51,633 nt of DNA from Waterburya agarophytonicola KI4 (GCF_020640915.1 NZ_JADWDC010000033.1:1-51633); one strand, 5' to 3'; counted from the first letter of the stretch, positions 28,304-38,433 are shown. Numbers and translations are program-made. Notes: generated from the sequence alone by a model not told the origin.

Positions 28304-30754
28304 TCAAACAGATCGCGTCAATAATAAACCTTGGCTATTGTTCAAGGTAATCTGACTGAGATCCTTAACTTTGAGATCGGGAGTTGCGGTCGCAATTTTC
28401 CACTCCGCTAAATCGATACCCAAAATTTCGGCTGCATTTAACTTAGTTGCTTCCCCTTCAAAATTAGCCAAGATTGCTACGGCAGGTTGTAGGTCAAGGT
28501 TGTGACGAACACCATAAATAACAGTTTTTTCTTTTTCACTGATTTTGTCAAAAGTATCTTGTTCGAGGAGATTATTCGCCAACCAAGGATGCTGATGGCG
28601 AAATTCTCTAGTGGTCAAATTAAACTTAGCTCTGGAAGAACTTACTTGAGACTCATAATTAGCAACATTGCAAACTTGATAGCAATCTTCCATAAACATC
28701 AAAGCAAAACTCTTAAGGCGATCCTCATCGAGCTTTTTGAGGAAACGTACCATTCCCCCTCGCATCAATTCAACCAAAGGTAATAAATCTTCAATACAGT
28801 GGGTGTCGGGGTTAGTACATCTCTGTAATACCTCTACTACTTCAGCCAAATTATAATCCTGCTGAACCATTGCATAATGTAAAGCCTGACCAAACTGTTT
28901 TAATTGTTTGAGTTGCTTGAAGCCCAGAGTTTTTAATCGAGGGAAACAATAAGATTTACGATATAAATCAGGGCTAATTTGCCAATCTAAAAAGCCTACT
29001 TCTTCCGAAACGACCTTAACTCCATATTGTTCGTCAGTATTGCGAAAAAATAGCCAAGGAGCGTGCATAGTGGCATTAATAAAATCCATTGGTAGCCCAG
29101 GACTAAAGCAATTGACCCACATAGTCACCGCAGGATTATCGTAAGCATTGTGCAATACTTCTGGTAAAGTCTTACCCAAATGCCAGTTGATTGCTTCCCC
29201 CGAATCGATCTGATTGCCTCTTCGTACAGTGTCATGATTGCCACAACCAGTAATCCAATGGTCGCCAATGGTCATTACTTCCATGACTCGCCCCCATTTC
29301 TTCTCCCAAAAACCTTTGATACTAGGAGTATTATGGGCAAAAATCAAAGGTCCCCATTGATAAGATTCTGGCTTTAATTCGATCAATTCCCGATAGGTAG
29401 ACTTTTCTTCCCAACCCTCTTCTGGCCAAGGACGACCATCTTCAAAGATAGTAAACATCAGTCGCTTGTGACCTTTTATTTCTTGAACTATGTTGCTCAT
29501 TTCCAATAAATAAGCATCATCTTGTTCTACTTTCCCTGAGAGGGGGTTGAAGAAACGGAAATCTTGTCCCCCATCAATACGTATACCATCCGCCCCCGTA
29601 TCGAGCTTGCGTCGCTGCATTTCCAGCAAGATTGCCCTTACCATAGGTAACTGATGGTTGAGGTCTTGACCATACATATTAGGTCCTTTGAGAAATTCAC
29701 GGGTAATTAATAATTCGCTTTGATTATCTGCGTGTCCGTAAACCAAATCATAAATTAGCTGAATTGGTTGAGAGGGAAAAGTATGCAGGGTTGCGATCAG
29801 ATCAACTACTTCATCAGGGCGTAAAGTACCCAGAAGTGCGGGATTAGTTGTACTAGAACCGAGGATAGGTACATCGTAGCCCCAATCTTGGGTGTTGGGT
29901 TTAAATAGCTCGATTTCTACAACATCACTATCTTCATCTTCTCCTAAAAAGCCAAAAAATTCGCTTTCAGGACTATATTCGTCGCGATATTCAATGGTGG
30001 GTTCGGTAGGTAACAATTCGATCGCATCATAACCAAGATAGTTTTGTTCTCTGGGAGTTAGAGTTTCTCCTGTTTCAGTTTTTTGAGCGATATCTTGATA
30101 AATGCGAGTCAACCCAGCAATTGTGCCTTCAGCCGAAGCAGTCCCCACGTGAATTTGTAGAATATTTCGAGGACTCTGAACGCGGGGAATTTTAATCTTG
30201 GGATTATCAGATTTGGCAGTACGTTCTAGATAATCTAAATCTGCTCTACTAGCCTGGAGACTATCCATGTCGTATAGTTCGGCAGGGGCAAAAATACCAT
30301 AGGGGAGTGAATTGGGTACTAGATCGCGAATTGTACGGAGTTTCTCTGCTCGATCAATATAGCGCAACCAATAAAATGAGCCAGCTCGTTCGCGGTTTCC
30401 TGGTTGCATTCCCGCTATTACACCCCAAATAAATTCACCTTGTTGTTCTAAGTGTAGGCGATCGCGTTTGAATTTGATTGTTTGTTCTTTTTCTTGCCAA
30501 TCAATTGATTCGAGGGGAGTGAAAACTTCTAAATAAATTTCTCTCTCGTGCAGTACATCTCTAATCAACCCTGGTACCCAAAAACCAATCTCCGTCAGTC
30601 CGTCGGGTCGATAATAAGCCCCCAATTTACGAGCAATGGCTTTGGTTTGTTCTAGATAAGTATTACTCGAACCTTCTAAACCCGATGCCCAAGCTAATAA
30701 TTTTCCTGTTGCTTCAGGGACTAATCTAATGGACGTATTTGCTGTTACTTTCAC
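28304..30754 (-). CDS. gghA: Glucosylglycerol hydrolase GghA
   Basis: This 816-residue GH13-like hydrolase resembles Synechocystis Slr1670, which breaks down the osmolyte glucosylglycerol into glucose and glycerol. GH13-type motifs are visible. The nucleophile region is ADGIRIDGGQDFRF (around 385-395), the acid/base region is MFTIFEDGRPWPEEGW and the transition-state His-Asp region is CGNHDT. No signal peptide is present, so it acts in the cytoplasm. It is divergent from the glucosylglycerol-phosphate synthase gene across a 273-base spacer, so synthesis and turnover sit back to back. The family name rests on this context plus recollection of the sequence; a generic alpha-amylase-family enzyme is the alternative. 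Confidence 0.85.
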   Translation of the reverse strand: MKVTANTSIRLVPEATGKLLAWASGLEGSSNTYLEQTKAIARKLGAYYRPDGLTEIGFWVPGLIRDVLHEREIYLEVFTPLESIDWQEKEQTIKFKRDRLHLEQQGEFIWGVIAGMQPGNRERAGSFYWLRYIDRAEKLRTIRDLVPNSLPYGIFAPAELYDMDSLQASRADLDYLERTAKSDNPKIKIPRVQSPRNILQIHVGTASAEGTIAGLTRIYQDIAQKTETGETLTPREQNYLGYDAIELLPTEPTIEYRDEYSPESEFFGFLGEDEDSDVVEIELFKPNTQDWGYDVPILGSSTTNPALLGTLRPDEVVDLIATLHTFPSQPIQLIYDLVYGHADNQSELLITREFLKGPNMYGQDLNHQLPMVRAILLEMQRRKLDTGADGIRIDGGQDFRFFNPLSGKVEQDDAYLLEMSNIVQEIKGHKRLMFTIFEDGRPWPEEGWEEKSTYRELIELKPESYQWGPLIFAHNTPSIKGFWEKKWGRVMEVMTIGDHWITGCGNHDTVRRGNQIDSGEAINWHLGKTLPEVLHNAYDNPAVTMWVNCFSPGLPMDFINATMHAPWLFFRNTDEQYGVKVVSEEVGFLDWQISPDLYRKSYCFPRLKTLGFKQLKQLKQFGQALHYAMVQQDYNLAEVVEVLQRCTNPDTHCIEDLLPLVELMRGGMVRFLKKLDEDRLKSFALMFMEDCYQVCNVANYESQVSSSRAKFNLTTREFRHQHPWLANNLLEQDTFDKISEKEKTVIYGVRHNLDLQPAVAILANFEGEATKLNAAEILGIDLAEWKIATATPDLKVKDLSQITLNNSQGLLLTRSV

Positions 30755-30850
30755 TCAATTCTCTCTGCTCTATATGGATAGTTGGCATTTTTCCCTTAGT
30801 TCATTCTGATCTATGATAGAAAACACGGCAACTCTTTGCTAGAATTTTTT

Positions 30851-30870
30851 AAAGTTCTATAAAGTTCTAC
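30851..30870. promoter_or_regulatory. Tandem AAAGTTCTAT/AAAGTTCTAC repeat between gghA and ggpS
   Basis: Two 10-base direct repeats, differing only in the last base, lie one helical turn apart in the shared control region of the divergent gghA and ggpS genes. That phasing suits a dimeric activator or repressor, but none is known to me for this motif. I see no convincing small upstream gene like Synechocystis ggpR. Confidence 0.4.
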
Positions 30871-31027
30871 TATCAATTACCCTTAGGGGGGATTGACTTG
30901 GAAGTCGGTGCGATCGCCCTCGATTTTGGTTCGGGACAGTAATTGGTGTAGGATTCAATTATATTAAGCTAGTTTTTGCTAGCGAGAAGATAGCTTGTTT
31001 ATCTACTTAATTTAATAACCAAAAATT

Positions 31028-32518
31028 ATGAAATCATCTTTAGTTATCCTCTATCACCGCGAACCACATGACGAAGTAATCAAAGATGGCAAAATTCATT
31101 ACGTACCCAAGAAAAGCCCCAATGGAATTGTTCCTACCCTCAAAAGTTTTTTTGCCGATGCCAATCAAGGAACATGGATTGCTTGGAAACAAGTAAACGA
31201 AGAACAAAAAGATAGTTTTGAAGAGCGAGTCAACATCGAAGGAGAAGCGAACTACAATGTACGGCGTATTCCTTTAGATGAGGAACAGGTAAAACAGTTT
31301 TATCATATTACTTCCAAAGAAGCTTTTTGGCCTATTCTTCATTCTTTTCCCTATCATTTCACCTCAGAAACTGCCGAATGGGAAAACTTTAAAAATATCA
31401 ACCGTTTGTTCGCCGAAGCTGCTTGTGAAGAAGCTGCTGATGATGCTTTAATCTGGGTTCACGACTACAATCTTTGGTTAGTACCTCAATATATTCGAGA
31501 ATTAAAACCCAATGCTCGAATTGCCTTCTTCCACCATACTCCATTCCCTTCGGTGGATGTGTTTAACATCCTACCCTGGCGGGATGCGATCGTTGAAAGT
31601 CTGCTTTGTTGTGATATTGTCGGCTTCCACGTACCGCGTTATTCGGAGAACTTTGTTAATGTTGCTCGCAGCCTCAAACCCGTCAAAATAACCAAGCAAG
31701 AAGCAGTCAACGGACATATGACTCCTGTCGGTATAGCGTTAGCCGAACCTGAAATGACAACTCAGTTAAGCTATGAAGGGCAGATAGTTAATATTGATGC
31801 TTTTCCTGTAGGAACAAATCCTCAGTTTATTAAATCGGTTTTGGATAAGACAGAAACTAAAAACAGGCTTTATCAAATCAAAGAAGAACTTGCAGGGAAG
31901 AAATTAATCATTGCCGCAGGACGAGTAGATTATGTTAAAGGTAATGAAGAAAAATTAGCAGCTTATGGTCGTTTATTGGAGCGTCGCCCCGACCTACACG
32001 GTAAAATTAGCTTTGTGATGACTTGTGTCCAGTCAGCCCCAGGAATGCGAGTTTATAAGACGGCTCAAAGCACTATCGAACAACTAGTGGGTCAAATTAA
32101 CGGTCGTTACGGCAAACTAGACTGGATGCCGATTAGATTGTTTACTCAGCCCATACCTATTCCTCATTTGATTGCTTATTATAAGGCTGCGGATATTTGT
32201 TGGACAACTCCTCTACGGGATGGTCTAAATTTAGTAGCAAAAGAATATATCGTGGCTCATGAAGGGGAAGATGGCGTATTAGTTCTTTCTGAATTCGTAG
32301 GTGCAGCGGTAGAATTGCCCGAAGCTATTTTAACTAATCCTTATTCTCTCAACGGTATGGATCGAGCGATCGAACAGGCTTTAGTTATGTCGGAAGAGGA
32401 ACAAAAAGAACGAATGACTAAGATGTATAAAACTGTTACTACTTATGATGTTAAGTATTGGGCAGATCGTCTTTTGGATAAGTTCAATAGTCTCAAACAC
32501 GAAACTGTTTCTGTCTAG
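31028..32518 (+). CDS. ggpS: Glucosylglycerol-phosphate synthase
   Basis: This 496-residue GT20-type retaining glycosyltransferase joins ADP-glucose and glycerol-3-phosphate to glucosylglycerol phosphate, the first step of osmolyte synthesis in salt-stressed cyanobacteria. Visible blocks are IWVHDYNLWLVPQYIREL, RIAFFHHTPFPSVDVFNILP, IIAAGRVDYVKGNEEKL and TPLRDGLNLVAKEYI. It resembles trehalose-6-phosphate synthases, but the N-terminus SSLVILYHREPHDE and overall match point to GgpS. There is no fused phosphatase, so a separate phosphatase (GgpP) must act elsewhere. In Synechocystis, enzyme activity is salt-controlled. A clear terminator follows the gene. Confidence 0.93.
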   Translation: MKSSLVILYHREPHDEVIKDGKIHYVPKKSPNGIVPTLKSFFADANQGTWIAWKQVNEEQKDSFEERVNIEGEANYNVRRIPLDEEQVKQFYHITSKEAFWPILHSFPYHFTSETAEWENFKNINRLFAEAACEEAADDALIWVHDYNLWLVPQYIRELKPNARIAFFHHTPFPSVDVFNILPWRDAIVESLLCCDIVGFHVPRYSENFVNVARSLKPVKITKQEAVNGHMTPVGIALAEPEMTTQLSYEGQIVNIDAFPVGTNPQFIKSVLDKTETKNRLYQIKEELAGKKLIIAAGRVDYVKGNEEKLAAYGRLLERRPDLHGKISFVMTCVQSAPGMRVYKTAQSTIEQLVGQINGRYGKLDWMPIRLFTQPIPIPHLIAYYKAADICWTTPLRDGLNLVAKEYIVAHEGEDGVLVLSEFVGAAVELPEAILTNPYSLNGMDRAIEQALVMSEEEQKERMTKMYKTVTTYDVKYWADRLLDKFNSLKHETVSV

Positions 32519-32551
32519 AAAATAGTTTTATTTAGTTAATTTAATTGCTTG

Positions 32552-32582
32552 AAAGGATGGAAATAGTTCTATCCTTTTTTTT
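32552..32582 (+). terminator. Intrinsic terminator of ggpS
   Basis: The stem AAAGGAT (32552-32558) pairs with ATCCTTT (32571-32577) around a 12-base loop, followed directly by a run of Ts to 32582. It lies 34 bases past the ggpS stop codon. Confidence 0.85.
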
Positions 32583-32634
32583 ATTGATTAAGATCTTGAT
32601 ATGTCGCGATCGCTTTTATTCTATTCAATCCTAT

Positions 32635-33552
32635 TTAATTGACAGAATTAAATGCTTTTTTAAATCCAGTACCTACCTGAACTGAAACTCTTTCATGACC
32701 GTAACAAGTCCAATGATTGTCATGTTCAAAACTCCAGTTTTCTTCTTTTTTTTCTAGCAAGATAGTCTTGAAACCTACCTCCTGAGCCTTTTTCACTATT
32801 GCTGGAGCGGTATCGGGATGCAAAGTTAAAATAATATTGGAAATATCGTATCGATCGCTGGTTAGTTCTAGTAGCTTTTCTACTTTGGCTAAGTGTTTGA
32901 ACTTTTTTTGTGCTTTTGAATTTATTTCTGATTCTTTATTTTCTGCTGCTGGTGTAGCTAGTCGATTAAAAAAATAAAAGGCTAGCTTCCAATTATATAG
33001 TATTTTTTTTGCTTGGGCATATTTTAACTGCCCTGGTATAATTTTAGCCCGTTCGAGGGATATTTGAGTGCGATCGCTATAGTTTCTCACTTCTTGAATA
33101 CTTTCAATAAAGTCATTATTTCTAGCATAAATTATATGATAATTGGGTTTTAAAGGAGTTAAATTTTGACTAATTTCCACTGCTTCAATAAATGTAACTC
33201 CTGGTCTGCCAGCCTCTACAAAATTATATTCAGGTAACTGTTTTTTTAAGAAAATATTCTGATGGCATTCTACAGGATTCATAAAGTTAGCAATATAAGA
33301 ATCGCCAATAATTGAAACTAAATTATCATAGTTTTGTGGTAGCTCTCCCGACCAACCTAATTTATTTACTTGCCAAGAATGTTCTCCAGTAGCCCAATAA
33401 CCTTTTTGATTGGGAATAAATTTCTGAATTCCATTGTTATCAACGGTTCTTTGAGGAACTTCTTGATTAAGACGGTTTGCTCTGACAATTACTTCTCCTA
33501 ATATTAAACTTAAAAAAGTAAATATAAAAATATTTAATAAAAATTTCTTCAT
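32635..33552 (-). CDS. SGNH-hydrolase-like protein paired with MBOAT
   Basis: This is a 305-residue protein with an N-terminal membrane anchor or signal (about residues 4-24). SIIGDSYIANF (81-91) carries a GDS block with Ser85, and HDNHWTCYGHERV near the C-terminus supplies a D-x-H-type block. Together these resemble SGNH/AlgX-like proteins that work with MBOAT acyltransferases in polysaccharide acylation. The ATG at 33552 lies 2 bases after the MBOAT stop, so translation is probably coupled. A longer reading from 33636 would overlap the MBOAT gene and lacks support. The substrate is unknown. Confidence 0.75.
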   Translation of the reverse strand: MKKFLLNIFIFTFLSLILGEVIVRANRLNQEVPQRTVDNNGIQKFIPNQKGYWATGEHSWQVNKLGWSGELPQNYDNLVSIIGDSYIANFMNPVECHQNIFLKKQLPEYNFVEAGRPGVTFIEAVEISQNLTPLKPNYHIIYARNNDFIESIQEVRNYSDRTQISLERAKIIPGQLKYAQAKKILYNWKLAFYFFNRLATPAAENKESEINSKAQKKFKHLAKVEKLLELTSDRYDISNIILTLHPDTAPAIVKKAQEVGFKTILLEKKEENWSFEHDNHWTCYGHERVSVQVGTGFKKAFNSVN

Positions 33553-33554
33553 AA

Positions 33555-34994
33555 TTAAAACTGGAAATAAATAAATTCTTGCTCTTGACCCGTGAATGAA
33601 AATATTGCCACAATTATTAAGTAATAAAATGCCCAACGTATCGGCTTGGGAAACACTTTTTTAATATCTTCAATAGCATACTTTTGTTCTCGACCCAGCC
33701 ATTCTATTAAAGTAAAAATACCAATTAAGCTTAATACTTTTATAGGAAAAACTTCAGGAATACTAAATAGGGATAGGGAAAAAATACCGTTAACATAACT
33801 AACTGCTTGAGTTACACTTTCAGCTCGAAAAAATATCCAAGCAAACACTGTCAAAGTAAAAGTAATAAGAATACTAAAGAATTCTTTTAAAGAAGGCAAA
33901 TATTTACCCTGAGCGACTACTTGTAAATTACTTCTATTGCGCTTCAACAGCAGCAAAGGTAGGAAATAAAGGGCGTTTAATGCCCCCCAAATAATAAAAG
34001 TCCAGTTTGCACCATGCCAAAAACCACTAACAACAAAAATGATGAATGTATTTCTGACTTTCATCCAAGTGTTTCCTTTACTACCGCCCAGAGGTATATA
34101 TAAATAGTCTCTAAACCAGGTTGATAAAGAAATATGCCATCTACGCCAGAATTCTGCTACATCCCTCGAAAAATAAGGAAATGCAAAGTTTTGCATTAAC
34201 TCAAAGCTAAATAATCTCGAAGTTCCAATCGCAACGTCGGAATAACCAGAAAAATCGCCATAAATTTGTAATGTAAAGAGAAAAGCACCTACCAAGAGAG
34301 TGCTACCAGAGTAGTTTGAATGGTTGGCAAAAATGTCATTGGCATAAAAAGCACAATTATCAGCAATAACCATCTTTTTAAACAAACCCCAAAGGATTTG
34401 TCTCATACCATCGACAGATTGAGCATAATTAAAAGTTCTACGACGATAAAATTGAGGTAATAAGTTAGTGGCCCTTTCAATTGGTCCTGCTACTAATTGA
34501 GGGAAAAAGCTCACGAAAGCAAAGAAGGCAATAATATCTTTAGTTGGTTCTAGTTTTCCTTTGTATACATCGATTGAATAGCTGAGAGTTTGAAAAGTAT
34601 AGAAGCTAATTCCTACAGGAAGTACTATATTCAAAAGAATAGGATCGACTGTAGAAGTTCCCAGAAGAGTAAAAGCTTGGGTAAAGCTATCGACAAAAAA
34701 GTTGAAGTATTTGAAAAATCCGAGAAAACCTAAATTGACTATAATACTTGCACTCAAAAGTAGTTTTCTTTGATAATCTTTCGTACTTTCGGCTAATTTA
34801 ATACCAATAAAAAAATCTACACAAGAACTAAAAACTATTAAAGACAAAAAACGCCAATCCCACCATCCATAAAATAGATAGCTAGCTGCTAATAATAATA
34901 GATTTTGTATTTTAAGACTTTTATTGAAGCAGAACCAATATAGACAAAATACGACAGGAAGAAATATAGCAAAATCAATTGAGTTAAAAAACAT
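33555..34994 (-). CDS. MBOAT-family (AlgI-like) membrane O-acyltransferase
   Basis: This 479-residue polytopic protein matches MBOAT acyltransferases such as AlgI, which pass acetyl groups across the membrane to extracellular glycans. The conserved blocks are PVGISFYTFQTLSY, FFPQLVAGPIERA, FSGYSDVAIG and RRWHISLSTWFRDYLYIPLG. The putative catalytic His327 lies in FWHGANWTFIIWG. The SGNH-like gene follows immediately and probably completes the acylation machine. Which polysaccharide is modified is unknown, since no glycan synthesis genes are adjacent. The 401-base region upstream should hold the promoter. Confidence 0.93.
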   Translation of the reverse strand: MFFNSIDFAIFLPVVFCLYWFCFNKSLKIQNLLLLAASYLFYGWWDWRFLSLIVFSSCVDFFIGIKLAESTKDYQRKLLLSASIIVNLGFLGFFKYFNFFVDSFTQAFTLLGTSTVDPILLNIVLPVGISFYTFQTLSYSIDVYKGKLEPTKDIIAFFAFVSFFPQLVAGPIERATNLLPQFYRRRTFNYAQSVDGMRQILWGLFKKMVIADNCAFYANDIFANHSNYSGSTLLVGAFLFTLQIYGDFSGYSDVAIGTSRLFSFELMQNFAFPYFSRDVAEFWRRWHISLSTWFRDYLYIPLGGSKGNTWMKVRNTFIIFVVSGFWHGANWTFIIWGALNALYFLPLLLLKRNRSNLQVVAQGKYLPSLKEFFSILITFTLTVFAWIFFRAESVTQAVSYVNGIFSLSLFSIPEVFPIKVLSLIGIFTLIEWLGREQKYAIEDIKKVFPKPIRWAFYYLIIVAIFSFTGQEQEFIYFQF

Positions 34995-35395
34995 AGTTTG
35001 AAACTAATTTAAAATTAATTTTTTTTTACCTAATATTTTTACAATAGGAATAAGTTTGTTAATTAAAGGTGTTTAAACTAGCGTCAAAACTGCTCTAAAA
35101 CAAGTGATTTACATTCAGCAAACCAACATAGTTTTACAAAGGAGATATTAAAAGATTGATAACATACTACCATTAAATTGCTCTACAACTTCGACCTTAC
35201 CTTGAAATTAACAATTGATATTTGTATGTTATTTACTAAATGTCTGCTCTAAAAGGATAAAGTAAGAATGCGAGCATCCAAATCAGTAGAAGTTGGAACA
35301 ATAATTAAAATCTCCAGAATATTACATTCCAATTGAGAAAACTCGAATCCACACCTTTGAGCAGATTGATAATTATGAGACATTGCAATTGAGTT
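34995..35395. other. 401-base AT-rich gene-free spacer
   Basis: This is the largest gene-free stretch. The longest frame I notice is about 22 codons (from 35269). There is no RNA-gene signature, no strong hairpin with a T run and no long repeat. It should contain the MBOAT promoter on the minus strand and the 3' end of uvrA transcripts, which also run on the minus strand. I cannot place an exact site in it. Confidence 0.5.
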
Positions 35396-38326
35396 CTAAT
35401 TTAAATCTGCTGTCACGGGGTAACGTTGCAATACTTGTTTTAAATACTTGGCTGTATAAGATTTTTTATGCTTCGCCACCTCTTCAGGTGTACCCACCAC
35501 AATGATTTCCCCTCCTTTATCTCCACCTTCTGGGCCAAGATCGATAATCCAGTCGGAACATCGAATCACATCTAAGTTATGTTCGATTACGATTAGAGAA
35601 TTGCCTTTATCTACCAAACGCTGCAACACATTTAACAAATGATGGACATCATAGAAAGATAAGCCTGTTGTGGGTTCGTCGATTAGATAAAGAGTCTTCC
35701 CCGTAGCGCGACGAGATAATTCTGAGGCTAGTTTAACTCGTTGGGCTTCTCCTCCTGATAGGGTAGGGGCTGGTTGTCCTAGTTTGACGTAACCCAAACC
35801 GACATCGACTAGGGTTTGTAGTTTTTTGGCAGCGCGGGGAATGTTTTGGAAGTTTTCTAAAGCTTCTTCTACCGTCATATCTAAAACATCAGCGATCGAA
35901 TAGTTTTTATATTTAGCCTGGAGGGTTTCGCGGTTATATCTCGCACCTTTGCACACATCACACTGAACGTAGACATCGGGCAAGAAATTCATTTCAATTA
36001 CATTCACCCCTTGTCCGCTACAGGCTTCACAACGACCACCTTTAACGTTAAAAGAAAATCGTCCTGCTTTATAACCTCTGGCTTTGGCTTCGATGGTTTC
36101 GGCAAAGATAGCCCGAATAGCGTCGAATACTCCCGTATAGGTAGCTGTATTAGAACGAGGCGTGCGACCAATAGGAGACTGATCGATTGTAATGACTTTA
36201 TCGATCGCACCTAATCCTTTGACTTCTCCTAAATCTTTAGGGAAGGGTACTTTGCGACTGAGGTGATGTTTTAAAGCAGGACGCAATAATTCATTTACCA
36301 AAGTTGATTTTCCCGAACCTGATACCCCAGTAATGCAGACAAACTTGCCTAGAGGAATAGTGATATCTATATGCTTGAGATTATTTTTATGACAGTCTTT
36401 GAGGGTCAAACCAAACGCTTTCCCTTGCCTTCTTGCGTCGGGAGTGGCAATGATTCTTTTTCCTGATAGATATGCCCCCGTTAAAGAAGTCTCCGAATCT
36501 AATAAGGCTTTTAAATCTCCTTGGACTACAATATCACCGCCGTGTACCCCTGCTTTAGGTCCAATATCCACCAAACTATCCGCAGCACGAATAGTATCTT
36601 CATCGTGTTCTACCACAATCAAAGTATTACCCAAGTCTCGCAGTTTTTTCAGCGTCCCCAATAACTTATCGTTATCTCGTTGATGCAAACCGATACTGGG
36701 TTCGTCTAAAACATATAATACCCCCGTCAATCCCGCACCAATTTGAGTGGCGAGTCGAATACGCTGGGCTTCTCCTCCAGATAGAGTCATAGCTGCCCGA
36801 TCTAGGGTCAAATAGTCTAAACCTACATCTAATAAAAATTTTAAACGGGCTTTAATTTCCTTGAGGGCTAATTCTCCAATTAACGCCTGACGGTTGGTTA
36901 ACTTGAAGTTATTGACTCGATCTAAACATTCACGAACGGGTACGCTAGTTAGATCGTTGATGCGGAATTGTCCTAAGCTTACTGATAAAGAAGCTGGCTG
37001 GAGGCGTTTGCCATTACAAGTATCGCAGGGTTGATCGATCAAATACTGTTCTAGCTTATTCTTAATCGAATCGGAATTAGTTTCCCGATAGTTGCGTTGC
37101 AACATTTTTAGCACCCCCGAATAGTGGCGATGATAACCCTTTGGTTCACCTCCCCGACTATCAGATTCAAAGTATACTGGGTCTTTTGCGCCAAAAAGAA
37201 TAATATTTTGCTGTTGGGCGGTTAAATCCGACCATTTAGTTTGAATTTCAAAACCAAAAGCTTTGCCTACTCCATGTAGTAAAGAGAGATAGTATGAATT
37301 ATCCTTATCCGACCAAGGGGCGATCGCGCTATATACTGGTTGGGTGGGATCTGGTACGACCAACTCAGGGGCAAAGGTGCGATGACTCCCCAAACCATGA
37401 CAATTGGGACAAGCACCATAGGGGGAATTGAAAGAAAACAAACGGGGTGATAATTCTTCAATTACCGCACCGTGTTTAGGACAAGCAAAGTTCTCGGAAA
37501 AGACGATTTTTTCTGATTGCTGATTATCTTTGGCATCCGTAGGGGGAATGACATCAATCTCGGCAATACCATCTGTCAAACGCAAACAAGTACCTAGAGA
37601 ATCAGCCAAACGTTCTGTAATTCCTGATTTTTTAACCAAACGATCTACTACTACTTCAATATTGTGCTTGTAGTTTTTATCCAACTCGATATTATCGTCT
37701 AGCTGTCTGACTTCGCCATTTATTTTAACCCTCACAAAGCCTTGGGAAGCTAAACTAGACAATAATTGTTTGTGCGTCCCTTTTTTACTCCGCATTACGG
37801 GAGCAAGAATCATGAACTTAGTTTTATCGGGCAATTCCATAACGCGATCGCACATTTGATCGATGGTTTGGGGTACGATAGAGCGATCGCATTTGGGGCA
37901 ATGGGGTTCTCCAGCCCGACCAAACAATAGTCTTAAGTAGTCGTAGATCTCCGTTACCGTACCCACTGTCGAACGAGGGTTGTGGGAAGTGGATTTTTGA
38001 TCGATGGAAATTGCTGGACTCAATCCCTCAATAGCATCTACATCGGGCTTATCCAACTGTCCCAAAAACTGACGGGCATAAGCACTGAGGGACTCTACAT
38101 ACCGTCTTTGTCCCTCGGCGAATATGGTATCGAATGCCAAAGAAGATTTACCCGAACCTGATACCCCAGTAAATACAATCAACTTATTACGGGGTAATTC
38201 CAAACTGATGTTTTTTAAGTTATGCTGCCTTGCACCTTTAATCCGAATTACATTTTCTTCGACAGAAGATGGTGAATGTTGATTAGTTTTGTCGTTGGAT
38301 TTTGTACCATTGCCAGAGGGGGACAT
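35396..38326 (-). CDS. uvrA: UvrABC excinuclease subunit A
   Basis: This 976-residue DNA-damage recognition ATPase works with UvrB and UvrC in nucleotide excision repair. The first Walker A is GVSGSGKS (54-61) and the second is in CITGVSGSGKSTL. ABC signatures LSGGEAQR occur in both halves. Zinc-binding cysteines appear in CPKCDRS, in CPNCHGLG and in GGRCEACSGQGV with YVQCDVCKGARYN. The ending DLGPEGGDKGGEIIVVGTPEEV is typical. A longer-than-minimal hydrophilic N-terminus (about 25 residues) precedes the conserved start. Damage-inducible control is possible, but I did not find a clear LexA box in the spacer. Confidence 0.97.
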   Translation of the reverse strand: MSPSGNGTKSNDKTNQHSPSSVEENVIRIKGARQHNLKNISLELPRNKLIVFTGVSGSGKSSLAFDTIFAEGQRRYVESLSAYARQFLGQLDKPDVDAIEGLSPAISIDQKSTSHNPRSTVGTVTEIYDYLRLLFGRAGEPHCPKCDRSIVPQTIDQMCDRVMELPDKTKFMILAPVMRSKKGTHKQLLSSLASQGFVRVKINGEVRQLDDNIELDKNYKHNIEVVVDRLVKKSGITERLADSLGTCLRLTDGIAEIDVIPPTDAKDNQQSEKIVFSENFACPKHGAVIEELSPRLFSFNSPYGACPNCHGLGSHRTFAPELVVPDPTQPVYSAIAPWSDKDNSYYLSLLHGVGKAFGFEIQTKWSDLTAQQQNIILFGAKDPVYFESDSRGGEPKGYHRHYSGVLKMLQRNYRETNSDSIKNKLEQYLIDQPCDTCNGKRLQPASLSVSLGQFRINDLTSVPVRECLDRVNNFKLTNRQALIGELALKEIKARLKFLLDVGLDYLTLDRAAMTLSGGEAQRIRLATQIGAGLTGVLYVLDEPSIGLHQRDNDKLLGTLKKLRDLGNTLIVVEHDEDTIRAADSLVDIGPKAGVHGGDIVVQGDLKALLDSETSLTGAYLSGKRIIATPDARRQGKAFGLTLKDCHKNNLKHIDITIPLGKFVCITGVSGSGKSTLVNELLRPALKHHLSRKVPFPKDLGEVKGLGAIDKVITIDQSPIGRTPRSNTATYTGVFDAIRAIFAETIEAKARGYKAGRFSFNVKGGRCEACSGQGVNVIEMNFLPDVYVQCDVCKGARYNRETLQAKYKNYSIADVLDMTVEEALENFQNIPRAAKKLQTLVDVGLGYVKLGQPAPTLSGGEAQRVKLASELSRRATGKTLYLIDEPTTGLSFYDVHHLLNVLQRLVDKGNSLIVIEHNLDVIRCSDWIIDLGPEGGDKGGEIIVVGTPEEVAKHKKSYTAKYLKQVLQRYPVTADLN

Positions 38327-38433
38327 ACAGACGGTGCTTAACAGTGCTTAAAAGTTCTTAATTATTTTAACGTTATATAGCGATCGAGTTCATCTATTGC
38401 TTTAAACGATCACACCCTAATAAAAACTGCAAG

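Noticed and set aside
30755-31027. A ggpR-like small gene upstream of ggpS
   Set aside because: Only very short frames (for example 9 codons from 30813) exist; none resembles a small regulator.
33553-33636. 28-residue N-terminal extension of the SGNH-like protein
   Set aside because: It overlaps the end of the MBOAT gene, and a proper signal peptide starts at the ATG at 33552.
34995-35395. tRNA or small RNA gene in the long spacer
   Set aside because: No T-loop (GTTCGANTC) with a matching acceptor stem and no hairpin plus T run were found on either strand.
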